Counted from the first letter of the stretch, positions 46,856 through 58,099 are shown. The stretch: DNA of 64,000 bases from Pseudoalteromonas shioyasakiensis (GCF_019134595.1 NZ_CP077770.1:3406501-3470500), one strand, 5' to 3'. Numbers and translations: made by a program. The notes: generated from the sequence alone by a model not told the origin.

Positions 46856-47734
46856 TTATTGTGCTTTTGTACCTTTCATATAATTAAAGAAGTCGCTATC
46901 AGGTGAAATCACCATCACGTCTTGCTTATTTTTAAAGGTGTTTTTGTAAGCTTCTAGGCTACGCACAAAGCCGAAGAACTCAGCGTCTTTGTTATAAGCG
47001 TTAGCATAGATAGCTGCTGCATCGGCATCACCTTGACCACGAACAGTACGCGCATTACGCTCAGCGTCTGCAAGCATTACTGTGACACGGCGGTCGACTT
47101 CGGCGCGAATTGTTTCAGCTTTTTCTTGACCTTCAGAACGGTGCTCTTTTGCAACCGCAGTACGCTCAGCACGCATACGTTGGAAGATTGAACTACTCAC
47201 TTCTTGTGGTAAGTTAATTTGCTTAACGCGCACATCAAGTACTTCAATACCTAGCTCTTGTGCACTTTCAGACGCTTGAACTAACGCTTCTTCCATCAGC
47301 TCACTACGCTCACCAGAAACAATCTCTCTGATAGTACGAGAACCGAAGTTAGTACGTAGACCATTGTTTACCTTTTGCTTAAGTAGTGTTTCGGCATATT
47401 GCTTATCACCACGGGCACGCAGGTAGAATGCACTAAAGTCATTAATTCGCCACTTAACGTAAGAATCAACGATTAAGTCTTTTTTCTCACTTGTTACGAA
47501 ACGGTCAGGTGCACCATCTAGCGTTTGAATACGTGCATCTAAACGACGTACTTGGCTAAAGAAAGGCACTTTTAGGTGTAAGCCAGGACCATACACTACA
47601 GCCTTATCATCACTGTCTTTTTCAACTTTGCTGAATAACAGTACGATTGCTTTCTCGCCTTCTTGCACAACAAAAATTGAAGAGAAAGACAGCACAATAG
47701 CAATGGCAAGTATTACTAAACTAAAATTTTTCAT
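46856..47734 (-). CDS. hflC: Protease modulator HflC
   Basis: A 292-residue SPFH/prohibitin-type protein with one N-terminal membrane anchor (FSLVILAIAIVLSFSSIFVV) and a large periplasmic SPFH domain followed by a coiled coil (EHRSEGQEKAETIRAEVDRR). With HflK it forms the HflKC cage around the FtsH protease and modulates degradation of membrane proteins. It starts five bases after hflK. Confidence 0.96.
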   Translation of the reverse strand: MKNFSLVILAIAIVLSFSSIFVVQEGEKAIVLLFSKVEKDSDDKAVVYGPGLHLKVPFFSQVRRLDARIQTLDGAPDRFVTSEKKDLIVDSYVKWRINDFSAFYLRARGDKQYAETLLKQKVNNGLRTNFGSRTIREIVSGERSELMEEALVQASESAQELGIEVLDVRVKQINLPQEVSSSIFQRMRAERTAVAKEHRSEGQEKAETIRAEVDRRVTVMLADAERNARTVRGQGDADAAAIYANAYNKDAEFFGFVRSLEAYKNTFKNKQDVMVISPDSDFFNYMKGTKAQ

Positions 47735-47739
47735 CTTGC

Positions 47740-48906
47740 TTATCTCCCCTCATTAAAACGGTCAGTTGCGAAACGGTCATTGCTTGAATTTACCGTACTG
47801 TTACGCGACGTGTTTATTTTATTGCGAAGGTCTTTGATATCACTTGAGCTTGGTAATGCAACACGTGTTGCTGTACCTTGCTTTTCCATGATTTTATCAA
47901 GCGGTAAGTACATCATGTTATTACCACCTTCAACATCAACTAACACTTTAGAGCTGTTACCAAGCACTTCTTCCATCGCATCGATGTAAAGACGCTTACG
48001 AGTTACCTCTTTAGCAGCTTGGTACTCAGGTAATAGCTTTTCAAAACGCGCTACCTCACCTTGTGCTTCTAGCTTAATACGCTCTCGGTACGCTTCTGCT
48101 TCTTGCGTCATACGAGTAACTTGACCACGGGCACGAGGTTCAATTTCACGAGCATAGGCTTCTGCTTCACGAATGAAACGCTCTTCATCTTCTTGTGCAG
48201 CAATAGCGTCATCAAACGCATCTTTTACTTCACCCGGCGGACGTGAATCTTTAAAGTTCACATCGCTTACAATAATACCTAGATTGTATGGCTCGATGAT
48301 TTTGTTAAGCTCATCCCATGTTTGTTGACGCACTAACTCACGACCTGTTGTTAGTACTTGGTCCATTTTTACATGGCCAATTACATAACGTAATGCACTA
48401 TCAAGTGCTTGTTGTAAGCTGTGGTCAGCATCAGTAACGCTGAACTTGTAAAGATGTGGGTCGATAACACGGTACTGTACTTCAAACTCTACATTTACCA
48501 CGTTTTCGTCTTCGGTAAGCATAAAGCCTTTAGCAGATAACGAGCGAACCGCTTCGATATCAACAGGGATCACGCGTTCAATGAAGGTCATTTTCCAACG
48601 TAAGCCAGGTTCTGCAATGCGATCGTATTGCCCAAATTGTAAAACAATACCGCGCTCAGCTTCTTTTACCGTGTAAATACCACTTAATGCCCATACAATG
48701 ATGGCAATAATAAGGATGAAAGAAATGCCTGCGCCACCAAGTCCACCGCCGTTTTTACCTGGCTTATTACCACCAAATAAACCGCCAAACTTGTTGCCGA
48801 ACTTACGCATTACCTCGTCTAAATCAGGTGGGCCTTGATCTTTTCCGCCTTTATTATTCCACGGATCTTTATCATTGCCATTATTACCCGGTTCATTCCA
48901 GGCCAT
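47740..48906 (-). CDS. hflK: FtsH protease modulator HflK
   Basis: A 388-residue partner of HflC. The Gly/Asn-rich cytoplasmic start (MAWNEPGNNGNDKDPWNN, then GKFGG-type repeats to residue about 55) precedes one membrane helix (ISFILIIAIIVWALSGIYTV), an SPFH domain with EAERGIVLQFGQYD, and a helical end. The Gly-rich head is typical of HflK. It is downstream of hflX by about 90 bp in the conserved hfq-hflX-hflK-hflC order. Confidence 0.96.
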   Translation of the reverse strand: MAWNEPGNNGNDKDPWNNKGGKDQGPPDLDEVMRKFGNKFGGLFGGNKPGKNGGGLGGAGISFILIIAIIVWALSGIYTVKEAERGIVLQFGQYDRIAEPGLRWKMTFIERVIPVDIEAVRSLSAKGFMLTEDENVVNVEFEVQYRVIDPHLYKFSVTDADHSLQQALDSALRYVIGHVKMDQVLTTGRELVRQQTWDELNKIIEPYNLGIIVSDVNFKDSRPPGEVKDAFDDAIAAQEDEERFIREAEAYAREIEPRARGQVTRMTQEAEAYRERIKLEAQGEVARFEKLLPEYQAAKEVTRKRLYIDAMEEVLGNSSKVLVDVEGGNNMMYLPLDKIMEKQGTATRVALPSSSDIKDLRNKINTSRNSTVNSSNDRFATDRFNEGR

Positions 48907-48997
48907 AGCTATACTCCATTGTTATCTAAATGAATTAGGTTAAATCTATCAAATCTACAGCATTTCTCATACTAAAAAAGACAAATGCTGGTGATTT

Positions 48998-50287
48998 TTA
49001 ATCAGTCACTACGAAAGAGTCGAGGTCTTGTCCCATCTCTTTTTTCAAGCGATTCCATTCTGCCATTGGCAAGCGTACCGATAATAACCAGTTTCCTTGC
49101 TCATCAAAACACTCTTGATGAACTGCATTTAAGTTGAATAATGCTGCGCGAATACGACCATGTTGTGGTGGTAATTTTAGCTCATCAGCAAACATCTTTT
49201 TGGCAAGTAACTCATTAATTGCCTCACTTAGCAGTTCACAACCAACGCCAGTGCGCGCCGACAACCAGACTCGTACCGGTTGACCTTCGTCGTTTCTATC
49301 TATACGTGGCGCAACGTCATCTAGCGCATCAATTTTGTTATAAACCAATAATTGCGGCACTTCATCTGCTTCGATTTCTTTTAAAACAGACTGTACTTGC
49401 TCAATATTTTCTTTTCGACGAGGGTCTGCCACATCGATAACATGTAGCTGTAAATCAGCTTCACGAGTTTCTGTTAAGGTCGCTTTAAATGCTGCAACAA
49501 GGTCGTGTGGTAAGTGACGAATAAAACCTACCGTATCAGCTAAAATAATTGGACCTATATCGCCGATATCCAACTTACGTAAGGTTGGATCTAGGGTTGC
49601 GAATAACTGGTCAGCAGCATACACATCAGAGTCTGTAATACGGTTAAATAACGTTGACTTACCCGCATTGGTATAACCTACCAGTGACACTGTTGGTATT
49701 TCATTTCGCATACGCGCACGTCGTCCCTGCTCACGTTGAACAGCAACTTTATCTAAACGGGCACGAATGTTTTTAATTCTTGCGCGCAGTAATCGTCTAT
49801 CGGTTTCGAGCTGGGTTTCACCCGGACCACGTAAACCTATCCCCCCTTTTTGTCTTTCAAGGTGGGTCCAACCACGGATCAAGCGAGTAGAAATATGACG
49901 TAACTGAGCTAACTCAACCTGAAGTTTACCTTCATGAGTACGCGCTCGTTGCGCAAAAATATCTAAGATCAAACTCGTACGATCAAGAACACGGCACTGA
50001 CAAACGCTTTCTAAATTACGTTCCTGTGACGGGCTAAGTTGATGGTTGAAAATGATGACATCTGCATTGTGGATTTTGACAGTTTCAGCGATTTCTTCTG
50101 CTTTTCCGGTCCCGACGAAGAGTTTCGGATGTGGTGCTTGACGACTGCCTTGCACAATCGCCAAACTACTAACACCAGCAGAAGATACCAACAACTCTAA
50201 TTCGTGAAGATCTTCGCGATCTCCCTCTTTAGGTAAGTCGATATGAACTAAAACTGCCTGTTCGCCGGCTTCATAACGGTCAAACAA
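48998..50287 (-). CDS. hflX: Ribosome-rescue GTPase HflX
   Basis: A 429-residue GTPase that splits stalled or heat-damaged ribosomes. The N-terminal HflX domain (FDRYEAGEQAVLVHI to GGIGLRGPGETQLETDRRLL) is followed by the G domain with GYTNAGKSTLFN (G1), DTVGFIRHLPHDL (G3) and NKIDALD (G4). Translation most likely begins at TTG 50287, with AGGAG eight bases upstream, giving the conserved MFDRY start. A competing ATG (50291) in another frame encodes only Met-Leu-Val-stop. Confidence 0.96.
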   Translation of the reverse strand: MFDRYEAGEQAVLVHIDLPKEGDREDLHELELLVSSAGVSSLAIVQGSRQAPHPKLFVGTGKAEEIAETVKIHNADVIIFNHQLSPSQERNLESVCQCRVLDRTSLILDIFAQRARTHEGKLQVELAQLRHISTRLIRGWTHLERQKGGIGLRGPGETQLETDRRLLRARIKNIRARLDKVAVQREQGRRARMRNEIPTVSLVGYTNAGKSTLFNRITDSDVYAADQLFATLDPTLRKLDIGDIGPIILADTVGFIRHLPHDLVAAFKATLTETREADLQLHVIDVADPRRKENIEQVQSVLKEIEADEVPQLLVYNKIDALDDVAPRIDRNDEGQPVRVWLSARTGVGCELLSEAINELLAKKMFADELKLPPQHGRIRAALFNLNAVHQECFDEQGNWLLSVRLPMAEWNRLKKEMGQDLDSFVVTD

Positions 50288-50304
50288 GCATTACGCTCCT
50301 AAGT

Positions 50305-50568
50305 TTAAAAATTTCCAGGTTCTTGCTCTTCTGAATCATCACTTCCTTGAACGCCTTGGAAGTTAACAGAACGCGCTGGAACAACAGTTGAAATAGCGTG
50401 TTTATACACCATTTGATTTACGGTGTTTTCAAGTAAAATAACAAATTGGTCAAATGACTGGATTTTACCCTGCAATTTAATGCCATTAACCAAAAAGATT
50501 GATACTGGAATGCGCTCACGACGTAACGCATTTAAAAATGGGTCTTGTAACGACTGGCCTTTTGCCAT
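50305..50568 (-). CDS. hfq: RNA chaperone Hfq
   Basis: An 87-residue Sm-like protein that pairs small RNAs with mRNAs. Sm1 includes [20 protein letters not shown] and [16 protein letters not shown]; Sm2 carries the hallmark [10 protein letters not shown]. The C-terminal tail is short and acidic compared with the longer tail of E. coli Hfq. AAGGA precedes the ATG. It lies between miaA and hflX as in enterics. Confidence 0.98.
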   Translation of the reverse strand: MAKGQSLQDPFLNALRRERIPVSIFLVNGIKLQGKIQSFDQFVILLENTVNQMVYKHAISTVVPARSVNFQGVQGSDDSEEQEPGNF

Positions 50569-50648
50569 GTTATTTTCCTTCGTTCTAGGTGTTATTATAA
50601 TTAAGTAGCTGAACTAATTTAACAAAGCTAAAAAACTTCCAGCTACTA

Positions 50649-51566
50649 CTAGCTTAGCGAACTTACTACACGTTGCAAGTTTTCTTCATCACCCGTGGTC
50701 AACCAAGTTACTTCAGGCCAACCTCTTAACCAAGTGAGTTGTCGCTTGGCTAACTGCCGTGTGGCTGCAATACCACGAAAGACCATTTCATCATAGTCAA
50801 TTTCGCCAGCAATGTAATCCCACATTTGTCTATAACCCACACAACGAATCGAAGGCAGGTCTGGGTGTAAATCCTTACGTTTATATAGGGATGAAACTTC
50901 ATTTTCAAACCCCTGATCGAGCATTATTTTAAACCTTTTCTCAATTCGCTGATGTAATTCACTGCGATCATCAGGTGCAATGGCAAATTGATGGAAAGTA
51001 TAAGGAAGCTCAGGCTGCTTTTGTTTTTGCAGCTCAGTCATTGTTTTACCTGATATACGATATACTTCTAATGCACGATTAATTCTTTGCGAATCATTTT
51101 CGCTCATTTTTTTTGCTGCATCAGGATCGATTTTCACAAGTTCTTTATGCAAATGTGGCCAGCCAAACTGCTTTGCTTCCTTTTCGAGTTCAGCACGTAC
51201 TTCAGGTGATGCCTCTGGTAGCGGTGATAAGCCATCAATAAGCGACTTAAAATACATCATTGTACCGCCAACCAATACAGGTACTTTACCTTGCTGATGA
51301 AATAGATCAATCTTTTCAATTGCATCACGGCGAAAATCTGCCACTGAATAACTATCTGCTGGGTCGATAATATCAATCAAGTGATGCGGCGCACGAGCAA
51401 GCTCTTCGGCATTTGGCTTTGCCGTGCCGATGTCCATATTTTTATAGACTAATGCTGAATCAACACTGATTATTTCTGTGTTTAAATGCTCACACAGCGA
51501 AATTGCTAAATCTGTTTTCCCTGCAGCGGTTGGTCCCATTAAAAAAATGACGGGTAAGTTATTCAA
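50649..51566 (-). CDS. miaA: tRNA dimethylallyltransferase MiaA
   Basis: Adds the dimethylallyl group to A37 of tRNAs reading UNN codons. The 305-residue protein has the Walker [12 protein letters not shown] at residues 11-21, [16 protein letters not shown] and the [16 protein letters not shown] signature. The start is TTG (51566) with AAGG nine bases upstream; the next ATG lies inside the P-loop region and would truncate the enzyme. It begins 15 bp after mutL. Confidence 0.96.
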   Translation of the reverse strand: MNNLPVIFLMGPTAAGKTDLAISLCEHLNTEIISVDSALVYKNMDIGTAKPNAEELARAPHHLIDIIDPADSYSVADFRRDAIEKIDLFHQQGKVPVLVGGTMMYFKSLIDGLSPLPEASPEVRAELEKEAKQFGWPHLHKELVKIDPDAAKKMSENDSQRINRALEVYRISGKTMTELQKQKQPELPYTFHQFAIAPDDRSELHQRIEKRFKIMLDQGFENEVSSLYKRKDLHPDLPSIRCVGYRQMWDYIAGEIDYDEMVFRGIAATRQLAKRQLTWLRGWPEVTWLTTGDEENLQRVVSSLS

Positions 51567-51581
51567 GCCTAAATACCTTGC

Positions 51582-53426
51582 TTAGTTTAAAAACTGAGAT
51601 AGTTCTATTTTAACTGCTTTTTGACGTAAACGTTGCATAGTTTGTGGATTATTTTCTAACCTAGCCACTTGTTCCAAAAAGGCTTGGCTTGCGTAATAGC
51701 GTGCTGGAATTTGCTGAGCTAACCAATCTAACCATTCATCGAGGGAACTTGGCGAGGTTTTGCAACCACTGATAAGCCGCTCAATAGCATTACTGACATC
51801 AAGTAAATACACACAAGGCGGTAGCTTTTTCACCATCACAAATTGTTTTTCAATGACTAAATCAAAACCAAGTAAGGTAAACCACGACTGCTGATCATTT
51901 AGCGCGCTAATATCATCAGCACTTGCATTTACTCGCACAGGTAACAACAAGGCTTTACCATCAAGGCTACCGGCTTGCTCTACTTGCGCTTGCCAGTCCA
52001 GTGCTAAAGCATTTTTAAAGTGAGCTGCAAATAGCTGGTTGTCTTCACTAAATACGCACTCACCTTCACGGACGTGGATGAGTTTGGCGAGTTTTGCTTG
52101 TTCAACAACCGGCGCTGCAATGCTTGGCTCTGGGCGTACTTGGTCAAAATGCGCAGCATGTTGCTCACTGATCCCTTGATAAAATGCATTTACATCTTGA
52201 TGCGATGTTTTACTGCGGCCTTGGCTGTCGCTACTAAAACCGCCGCCTGAGCGCCCAGCTCCTGTTGCTCCAGAATAACTCGCTGAACGTGTCGGCTGTA
52301 ATTCAGATTTAGGGTAATCATACTGCTCTGTTGGCGCTGATTGAGTAAAACTAGGCTGCATGCTGCTTAGGTGTGTCTCATCAAGCGGGGCATGCTGAAA
52401 AGCAGTGTCATTGTGCTCTGTAAAACCGGCTTCATGCTGAAGCGGCACCACCACTTGTTTTATTGCCTGCAGGATAAAGTCATGCACTAAACGGCCTTGA
52501 TGAAAACGCACTTCATGTTTTGCTGGGTGCACGTTTACATCGACCTGACGTGGGTCAATATCAATATAAATGACAAAACCGGGTAGCTCTTCTGAGCCTG
52601 CGACTTCTTCAAAGGCTTGGCGGATTGCATGCAAAATGAGTTTATCGCGCATCATGCGATTATTCACATAGGTATATTGCGTGCTATTCGTTGAGCCCAC
52701 GGGTAATACCCAACCGCGCAGCATCAAACCAGCTTCACCTGATTGAATATGCAGCCCCTGCTCACTAAATGCTTTGCCAGCAACTTGAGCGACACGCGCT
52801 ATTGCTTGCTCAGGGTTTGGTTTAGCACGGTATTGGCGCACAACTTTGCCATTATGAGTCAGGGTGATAGAGACATCAAAACGACTCAGCGCAATACGCT
52901 TTATGAGCTCATCAATATGTGAAAACTCGGTTTTCTCGGTGCGAAGGAATTTACGGCGCGCAGGGGTATTAAAGAATAAGTCTTTCACCTCAATGGTGGT
53001 GCCATCAGGGTGTGCGGTTGGCTTGACTTGCACCGCCATATCGCGACCTTCAGCAAACGCTTGCCATGCAGCCTCTTGCTGCTTTGGCTTTGAGCTTAAG
53101 GTTAAGCGAGAAACAGAACTAATTGATGCTAACGCTTCACCACGAAAACCCAGTGAACAGATGTTCTCTAGGTCATCGAGTGACTTAAGCTTACTCGTAG
53201 CATGGCGCGACAAGGCTAATGTTAGCTCATCTTTATTAATGCCAGAGCCATTATCGCGAATGCGAATAAGCTTATGACCGCCACGCTCAATATCTATTTG
53301 AATGCGCGTTGCGCCGGCATCTAAACTGTTTTCTACCAGCTCTTTAACAACGGATGCTGGGCGTTCAACCACTTCACCCGCAGCAATTTGGTTAGCCAAT
53401 CGCGCGGGTAGTATTTCTATACTCAT
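51582..53426 (-). CDS. mutL: DNA mismatch repair protein MutL
   Basis: A 614-residue GHKL ATPase that links MutS to strand incision. Motifs: [15 protein letters not shown] (ATP/Mg site), IRDNGSGI and [11 protein letters not shown] in the first 110 residues. A long Gln/Ser/Pro-rich linker (about residues 335-430) separates the C-terminal dimerisation domain. The endonuclease motif DQHAxxE found in MutH-less species is not visible, so this is probably the MutH-dependent type. mutH is not in the window. The gene sits between amiB and miaA. Confidence 0.97.
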   Translation of the reverse strand: MSIEILPARLANQIAAGEVVERPASVVKELVENSLDAGATRIQIDIERGGHKLIRIRDNGSGINKDELTLALSRHATSKLKSLDDLENICSLGFRGEALASISSVSRLTLSSKPKQQEAAWQAFAEGRDMAVQVKPTAHPDGTTIEVKDLFFNTPARRKFLRTEKTEFSHIDELIKRIALSRFDVSITLTHNGKVVRQYRAKPNPEQAIARVAQVAGKAFSEQGLHIQSGEAGLMLRGWVLPVGSTNSTQYTYVNNRMMRDKLILHAIRQAFEEVAGSEELPGFVIYIDIDPRQVDVNVHPAKHEVRFHQGRLVHDFILQAIKQVVVPLQHEAGFTEHNDTAFQHAPLDETHLSSMQPSFTQSAPTEQYDYPKSELQPTRSASYSGATGAGRSGGGFSSDSQGRSKTSHQDVNAFYQGISEQHAAHFDQVRPEPSIAAPVVEQAKLAKLIHVREGECVFSEDNQLFAAHFKNALALDWQAQVEQAGSLDGKALLLPVRVNASADDISALNDQQSWFTLLGFDLVIEKQFVMVKKLPPCVYLLDVSNAIERLISGCKTSPSSLDEWLDWLAQQIPARYYASQAFLEQVARLENNPQTMQRLRQKAVKIELSQFLN

Positions 53427-53449
53427 AGTGTTCCTAACACGAAAATTGA

Positions 53450-54793
53450 CTAGCTTTGAGGAATATCAAGCTCTTGACCAATAAATAAGGTATTTGATTT
53501 TAAGTTGTTGGCCGTTTTTAGCTTACTCACAGAGGTGTTATATCTGCTTGCTAAAATACTTAACGACTCACCAGGGCGAACTTTGTGTTTAGTCGGAAAC
53601 TGCGACTTTAACTTAGCGAAAAGCGAGTCATCTGGCGGGTTTTGCATATAGTAATTTTTAATCGAGGTGAAAATTGCTTTAGCTAAGCGCTCCTGATGCT
53701 GCGCCGTTTTTAGCATTCGCTCTTCGCGTGGATTCGAGATAAACCCTGTTTCAACCAAAATAGACGGAATATCAGGTGACTTTAATACTGCAAGGCTCGC
53801 CGCTTGTGGGCGTTTCTTATGCATTTTAGCCACTTTTCGTAATTCGCTAACCACTTCTTCTGCGACACTAAAGCCTGTTTTCATCGAGTGATCCATCGAC
53901 ATATCTAGCAGTGCTTGCGCTAAATATTTTTCGCTTGCAGTATCTTTTAATACCCCAGCTGCACCACCTAAAAGCTCTGAGTGTTTCTCTTTATCCTCAA
54001 TCCATTTACCAATTTCTGAATTTGCACGGCGTAGTGATAGCACCCACACTGAGGCACCGTTTGGTTGTGGACTAGTAAAGGCATCCGCATGAATCGACAC
54101 AAAGAAGTCAGCTTTTTTCTTACGGGCAATACTGGTTCGAGAGTTTAGATTTACAAAGTAGTCACTACGGCGCACCATACGCGAAATCATGCCTTTTTCA
54201 GCATCAATCATTCGCTCTAAGCGCTTCGCTATTTGTAGTGTTATGTCTTTTTCATAAGTGCCTGACGGACCAATTGAACCTGGGTCTTCACCACCATGAC
54301 CTGCGTCAATGGCAATAACAATATCGCGCTCTTGATTGAGTTCGCGTTTTTTCACACTGGTATTGGTCGAAGCAACAGGCTCTACCTTCGGTGTTTTATC
54401 AACAAGGTCAACTACTAAACGATGCTTGTATGGGTCGGTAGGTAGTAAAGCAAACACAACGGGTTTACTAGCACGGGCTAGCTCAAAAACAAAGCGCACA
54501 CTTTTGCTGTCTTTAGGTTTTGAGTAACGCAGCTTTGAAACAATCTGATGCTTTTTAGGAATAGCAGGCAAGCTATCTAGTTTGTCGGTATTTTTTAAAT
54601 CAATGACTAAACGAGCTGGATTTTTCAGCATGAAATAGCTGAAATCAGGTTTATCGTTTAAATCAAAGACCACACGAGTGCTGTCAGGTGAAGGCCACAC
54701 ACGTACGCTATTAATAGTATTTTGTGCAAGCGCAATCTGGCTCACAACCAATAACATCAAAGTAGTTAATAGTTTAAACGTACAACGACCCAT
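53450..54793 (-). CDS. amiB: N-acetylmuramoyl-L-alanine amidase AmiB
   Basis: A 447-residue periplasmic amidase for septal peptidoglycan splitting. Order: signal peptide (to IALAQ, about 24), AMIN domain (about 25-125; targeting), Amidase_3 domain (about 155-380) with the zinc site in [20 protein letters not shown] and SIHADAFTS, and a C-terminal LysM ([17 protein letters not shown]). The LysM tail is typical of AmiB in marine gammaproteobacteria. It follows tsaE after 30 bp and precedes mutL by 23 bp. Confidence 0.96.
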   Translation of the reverse strand: MGRCTFKLLTTLMLLVVSQIALAQNTINSVRVWPSPDSTRVVFDLNDKPDFSYFMLKNPARLVIDLKNTDKLDSLPAIPKKHQIVSKLRYSKPKDSKSVRFVFELARASKPVVFALLPTDPYKHRLVVDLVDKTPKVEPVASTNTSVKKRELNQERDIVIAIDAGHGGEDPGSIGPSGTYEKDITLQIAKRLERMIDAEKGMISRMVRRSDYFVNLNSRTSIARKKKADFFVSIHADAFTSPQPNGASVWVLSLRRANSEIGKWIEDKEKHSELLGGAAGVLKDTASEKYLAQALLDMSMDHSMKTGFSVAEEVVSELRKVAKMHKKRPQAASLAVLKSPDIPSILVETGFISNPREERMLKTAQHQERLAKAIFTSIKNYYMQNPPDDSLFAKLKSQFPTKHKVRPGESLSILASRYNTSVSKLKTANNLKSNTLFIGQELDIPQS

Positions 54794-54823
54794 TTTTACT
54801 AATACACCTTTATTTTTATATGT

Positions 54824-55297
54824 TTATTCTTGCGCGCTCTTAAGTTGCTGAACAATTGCCTGACCACGCTTGGTTAAGCTGTTAATTGCAATGGCACGCG
54901 CCTCGCCTTCATAGCGTAGGGTGATATCAAGATCCGGTGTTGGAATAAATTCGCCGCCTTTTTCTGGCCATTCCACAACACAAATAGCCTGTGGTGAAAA
55001 ATAGTCACGAATTCCCATATATTCAAGTTCTTCAGGGTCACCTAAGCGATATAAATCAAAGTGATAGACATCAGCTTTAGCTAATTGGTAAGGCTCAACC
55101 AGTGTATAAGTTGGACTCTTAACCTTACCTTGATGACCGAAACCTTGCACGATACCACGGGTTAATGTCGTTTTACCGGCACCTAAATCACCATGTAAAT
55201 AGATGACTGCCCCTTGCTCCATTAAGGTTGCAAGTTGCTTACCCATATCAACCGTTGCTGCTTCATCAGCGAGTGGAAAACCAACACTGTCGGTCAT
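54824..55297 (-). CDS. tsaE: tRNA threonylcarbamoyladenosine biosynthesis ATPase TsaE
   Basis: A 157-residue P-loop ATPase that with TsaB, TsaC and TsaD forms t6A37 on tRNA. Walker A is GDLGAGKTTLTRG; SPTYTLVEPY and YHFDLYRL are family signatures. GAGGT precedes the ATG at 55297 by six bases; an upstream GTG at 55324 is rejected. It heads the tsaE-amiB-mutL-miaA-hfq-hflX chain. In many relatives nnrD lies directly before tsaE, but here nnrD is about 8 kb away. Confidence 0.95.
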   Translation of the reverse strand: MTDSVGFPLADEAATVDMGKQLATLMEQGAVIYLHGDLGAGKTTLTRGIVQGFGHQGKVKSPTYTLVEPYQLAKADVYHFDLYRLGDPEELEYMGIRDYFSPQAICVVEWPEKGGEFIPTPDLDITLRYEGEARAIAINSLTKRGQAIVQQLKSAQE

Positions 55298-55390
55298 TAT
55301 TACCTCATGAAAAACTAAAAACACATTACTTTGTTAATCATACCAGAATAATTTTGTAAGGCGAGAGCCGCTCTTATGCCTAATTTGACA

Positions 55391-55420
55391 AAAAAAAGCC
55401 GGCAAAGTTGCCGGCTTTTT
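55391..55420 (-). terminator. Terminator of aroQ-accB-accC
   Basis: AAAGCCGGCAA and TTGCCGGCTTT form a long perfect stem with A and T tracts, 20 bp after the accC stop; it insulates tsaE. Confidence 0.92.
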
Positions 55421-55439
55421 AGCTTAAACAGAATTTTGT

Positions 55440-56780
55440 TTACAGACCTAGTTTCTTCTCAAGGTAGTGGATGTTTGTACCACCATTTTGGAAGTTCTCA
55501 TCTGCCAAGATTTTCTTGTGCAGTGGTGTGTTGGTCTTGATGCCATCAATCACTAATTCGTTTAACGCATTGCGTGAACGAGCAATGGCTACATCACGGT
55601 TTTCACCGTAACAGATCAGCTTACCAATCATTGAATCGTAATGAGGTGGTACTGTGTAATCTGCGTAAATGTGGCTGTCCCAACGAATACCTAAACCGCC
55701 AGCAGGGTGGAATCGCGTGATTTTACCTGGTGATGGAATGAATGTTTCTGGGTCTTCCGCATTAATACGGCACTCAATTGCATGACCACGAATAACCACA
55801 TCTTCTTGTGTGAATGATAATGGCTGACCCGCTGCAATTTTTAGCTGCTCTTTGATTAAGTCAACGCCAGTGACCATTTCTGTTACTGGGTGCTCAACCT
55901 GAATACGGGTATTCATTTCGATGAAATAGAACTCGCCGTTTTCGTATAAGAATTCGAACGTACCTGCACCGCGATAACCAATTTCGATACATGCACGAGT
56001 ACAACGATCACCGATGAACTTACGCATTTCAGCTGTGATACCTGGCGCTGGCGCTTCTTCAACAACTTTTTGGTGACGACGTTGCATTGAACAATCACGC
56101 TCACCTAAGTGAACTGCATTGCCTTGACCGTCAGCAAGTACTTGAACTTCGATGTGACGTGGGTTTTCAAGGAATTTTTCCATGTAAACCATGCCATTAC
56201 CGAAGAACTGCTTTGCTTCTTGCTGAGTAAGAGCGATTGAATCAACCAGTTCTTTTTCGCTGCGAACAACACGCATACCACGACCACCGCCGCCGCCTGC
56301 TGCTTTAATGATCACAGGGTAACCAATACGCTTAGCGATTTGAATGTTGCGCTCGCTGTCTGCCGTTAATGGGCCATCAGAACCTGGTACACAAGGTACA
56401 CCTGCTTTACGCATCGCTTCGATTGCAGAAACTTTGTCACCCATTAAACGAATTGTGTCGCCTTTAGGACCGATAAATACAAAGCCGCTTTGCTCAACTT
56501 GATCAGCAAAGTCTGCATTTTCAGAAAGGAAACCATAACCTGGGTGGATAGCAACTGCGTCTGTTACTTCTGCCGCTGCAATAATGCGCGGAATATCTAA
56601 GTAACTTTCAGTGGCTGCTGGTTTACCAATACAAATTGTTTCGTCTGCCAGTAACACGTGCTTAAGATCACGGTCTGCCGTTGAATGCACAGCAACAGTT
56701 TTGATCCCAAGCTCTTTGCAGGCGCGCAGTACGCGAAGTGCAATTTCACCTCGGTTTGCAATGACTACTTTATCTAACAT
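55440..56780 (-). CDS. accC: Acetyl-CoA carboxylase, biotin carboxylase subunit
   Basis: A 446-residue ATP-grasp enzyme that carboxylates biotin on AccB for malonyl-CoA synthesis. It begins [20 protein letters not shown]; the glycine-rich ATP loop [12 protein letters not shown] is near residue 160, with [14 protein letters not shown] later. Length matches the E. coli enzyme (449). It lies 23 bp after accB and is followed by a strong terminator. Confidence 0.98.
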   Translation of the reverse strand: MLDKVVIANRGEIALRVLRACKELGIKTVAVHSTADRDLKHVLLADETICIGKPAATESYLDIPRIIAAAEVTDAVAIHPGYGFLSENADFADQVEQSGFVFIGPKGDTIRLMGDKVSAIEAMRKAGVPCVPGSDGPLTADSERNIQIAKRIGYPVIIKAAGGGGGRGMRVVRSEKELVDSIALTQQEAKQFFGNGMVYMEKFLENPRHIEVQVLADGQGNAVHLGERDCSMQRRHQKVVEEAPAPGITAEMRKFIGDRCTRACIEIGYRGAGTFEFLYENGEFYFIEMNTRIQVEHPVTEMVTGVDLIKEQLKIAAGQPLSFTQEDVVIRGHAIECRINAEDPETFIPSPGKITRFHPAGGLGIRWDSHIYADYTVPPHYDSMIGKLICYGENRDVAIARSRNALNELVIDGIKTNTPLHKKILADENFQNGGTNIHYLEKKLGL

Positions 56781-56803
56781 AGAGTTGGCCTTTTGTTGCG
56801 CTA

Positions 56804-57268
56804 TTATTCAATGATGAATAAAGGTTGATCGAATTCTACTGGCTCGCCATTTTCAACTAAGATAGCTTTTACTGTGCCTGCTTTATCAGATTCGATTTGG
56901 TTCATCATCTTCATTGCTTCAACGATACATAACGTATCGCCAACATTTACTTTAGAACCTACTTCTACGTATGGTGCTGCTTCTGGAGAAGCCGCTGAGT
57001 AGAATGAGCCAACCATAGGAGATTTAACTTGATGGCCAGTCGGTGCAGCTGGAGCAGCCGCTTCTGCTGCTGGTGCATCTGCTACCGGAGCTGGTGCCGC
57101 TGCTGGCGCAGGTGCTGCAAACTGTTGTGGTGCATACTGCATTGCAGGTGCTGCAGACATATTGTTACGATTGATGCGTACTGACTCTTCACCTTCAGTG
57201 ATTTCTAATTCAGCAATACCAGATTCTTCTACTAATTCGATAAGTTTTTTGATCTTGCGAATATCCAT
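56804..57268 (-). CDS. accB: Acetyl-CoA carboxylase biotin carboxyl carrier protein
   Basis: A 154-residue carrier. An N-terminal helical part ([20 protein letters not shown]) is joined by an Ala/Pro linker (about residues 44-77) to the biotinyl domain, with biotin attached to Lys120 in EAMKMMNQ. It is co-transcribed between aroQ and accC, the typical arrangement. Confidence 0.97.
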   Translation of the reverse strand: MDIRKIKKLIELVEESGIAELEITEGEESVRINRNNMSAAPAMQYAPQQFAAPAPAAAPAPVADAPAAEAAAPAAPTGHQVKSPMVGSFYSAASPEAAPYVEVGSKVNVGDTLCIVEAMKMMNQIESDKAGTVKAILVENGEPVEFDQPLFIIE

Positions 57269-57298
57269 TGAACGACCCGCCTGTTAGTTATTTAAAAA

Positions 57299-57751
57299 TT
57301 AATGTGTGTTTTGCAACCGGCTAACAGCAGCTTCAAGTGCCACCTTATAACCCATTGCTCCTAATCCAATAATGACGCCTTGTGCCACATCCGAAAAATA
57401 CGAATGATGACGGAATGCTTCTCGAGCATGCACATTAGTTAAATGCACCTCGTAAAAGGGAATGTTTACACTAAGTAATGCATCCCGTAAGGCTACGCTT
57501 GTATGCGTAAATGCAGCAGGGTTGATAATAATTGCATCAACCGTTTGCCATGCATCGTGAATGCGTTCTATTAATGCAGCTTCACTGTTACTTTGGAAAT
57601 GCTTTAAATCAACATTGAGACCGGCAGCAACCTGACTAAGTTCAGCTATAATCTCATCAAGAGATTGAGTACCGTACTTTTCTGGTTCACGCTTGCCAAG
57701 CATGTTTAAATTTGGCCCATTTAGAACTAAAAGTTTGAATTTTGCAGCCAT
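57299..57751 (-). CDS. aroQ: Type II 3-dehydroquinate dehydratase
   Basis: Third step of the shikimate pathway. The 150-residue dodecameric-type enzyme has [20 protein letters not shown] with the catalytic Tyr, the [13 protein letters not shown] segment, [17 protein letters not shown] and [18 protein letters not shown]. It heads the aroQ-accB-accC operon, 30 bp before accB, an arrangement common in gammaproteobacteria. A perfect inverted repeat lies 53 bp upstream. Confidence 0.97.
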   Translation of the reverse strand: MAAKFKLLVLNGPNLNMLGKREPEKYGTQSLDEIIAELSQVAAGLNVDLKHFQSNSEAALIERIHDAWQTVDAIIINPAAFTHTSVALRDALLSVNIPFYEVHLTNVHAREAFRHHSYFSDVAQGVIIGLGAMGYKVALEAAVSRLQNTH

Positions 57752-57803
57752 AATACGCGATATATCCTATAAGTAAGCAGTTTAACCATATTCATCATAA
57801 ACC

Positions 57804-57822
57804 CACGCTTAACCTAAGCGTG
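57804..57822. promoter_or_regulatory. Perfect inverted repeat upstream of aroQ-accBC
   Basis: CACGCTTA-ACC-TAAGCGTG, an 8-bp perfect dyad with a 3-bp centre, 53 bp before the aroQ ATG. It may be a dimer operator or a leader hairpin. The rest of the 348-bp gap to dsbD shows only the dsbD terminator. Confidence 0.45.
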
Positions 57823-58047
57823 CTGATGTAAAATAGCAACTATTTCTCACGTTAACCACCTATTATAGATATTTCGACGTAAATAGCAGCAAAATACTGG
57901 TCTAATCACTCCCTATTCGTGGCAAAGTCAAGCATAGCAAGGCACACAACAGGGTCATTCTAAGCGTTTTCCTGCTGATTAATTGAGCTTCAATCAGTGA
58001 ATTTGCCATTTTTCACTTAAAATAAGTATTTTTTACGATGCAGATAC

Positions 58048-58077
58048 AAAAACGCCACTCAGATGAGTGGCGTTTTG
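58048..58077 (-). terminator. Terminator of cutA-dsbD
   Basis: AACGCCACTC and GAGTGGCGTT with a 4-nt loop, flanked by A and T tracts, 23 bp after the dsbD stop. Confidence 0.9.
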
Positions 58078-58099
58078 CTATTTTCTTGCACGTTTGCGT

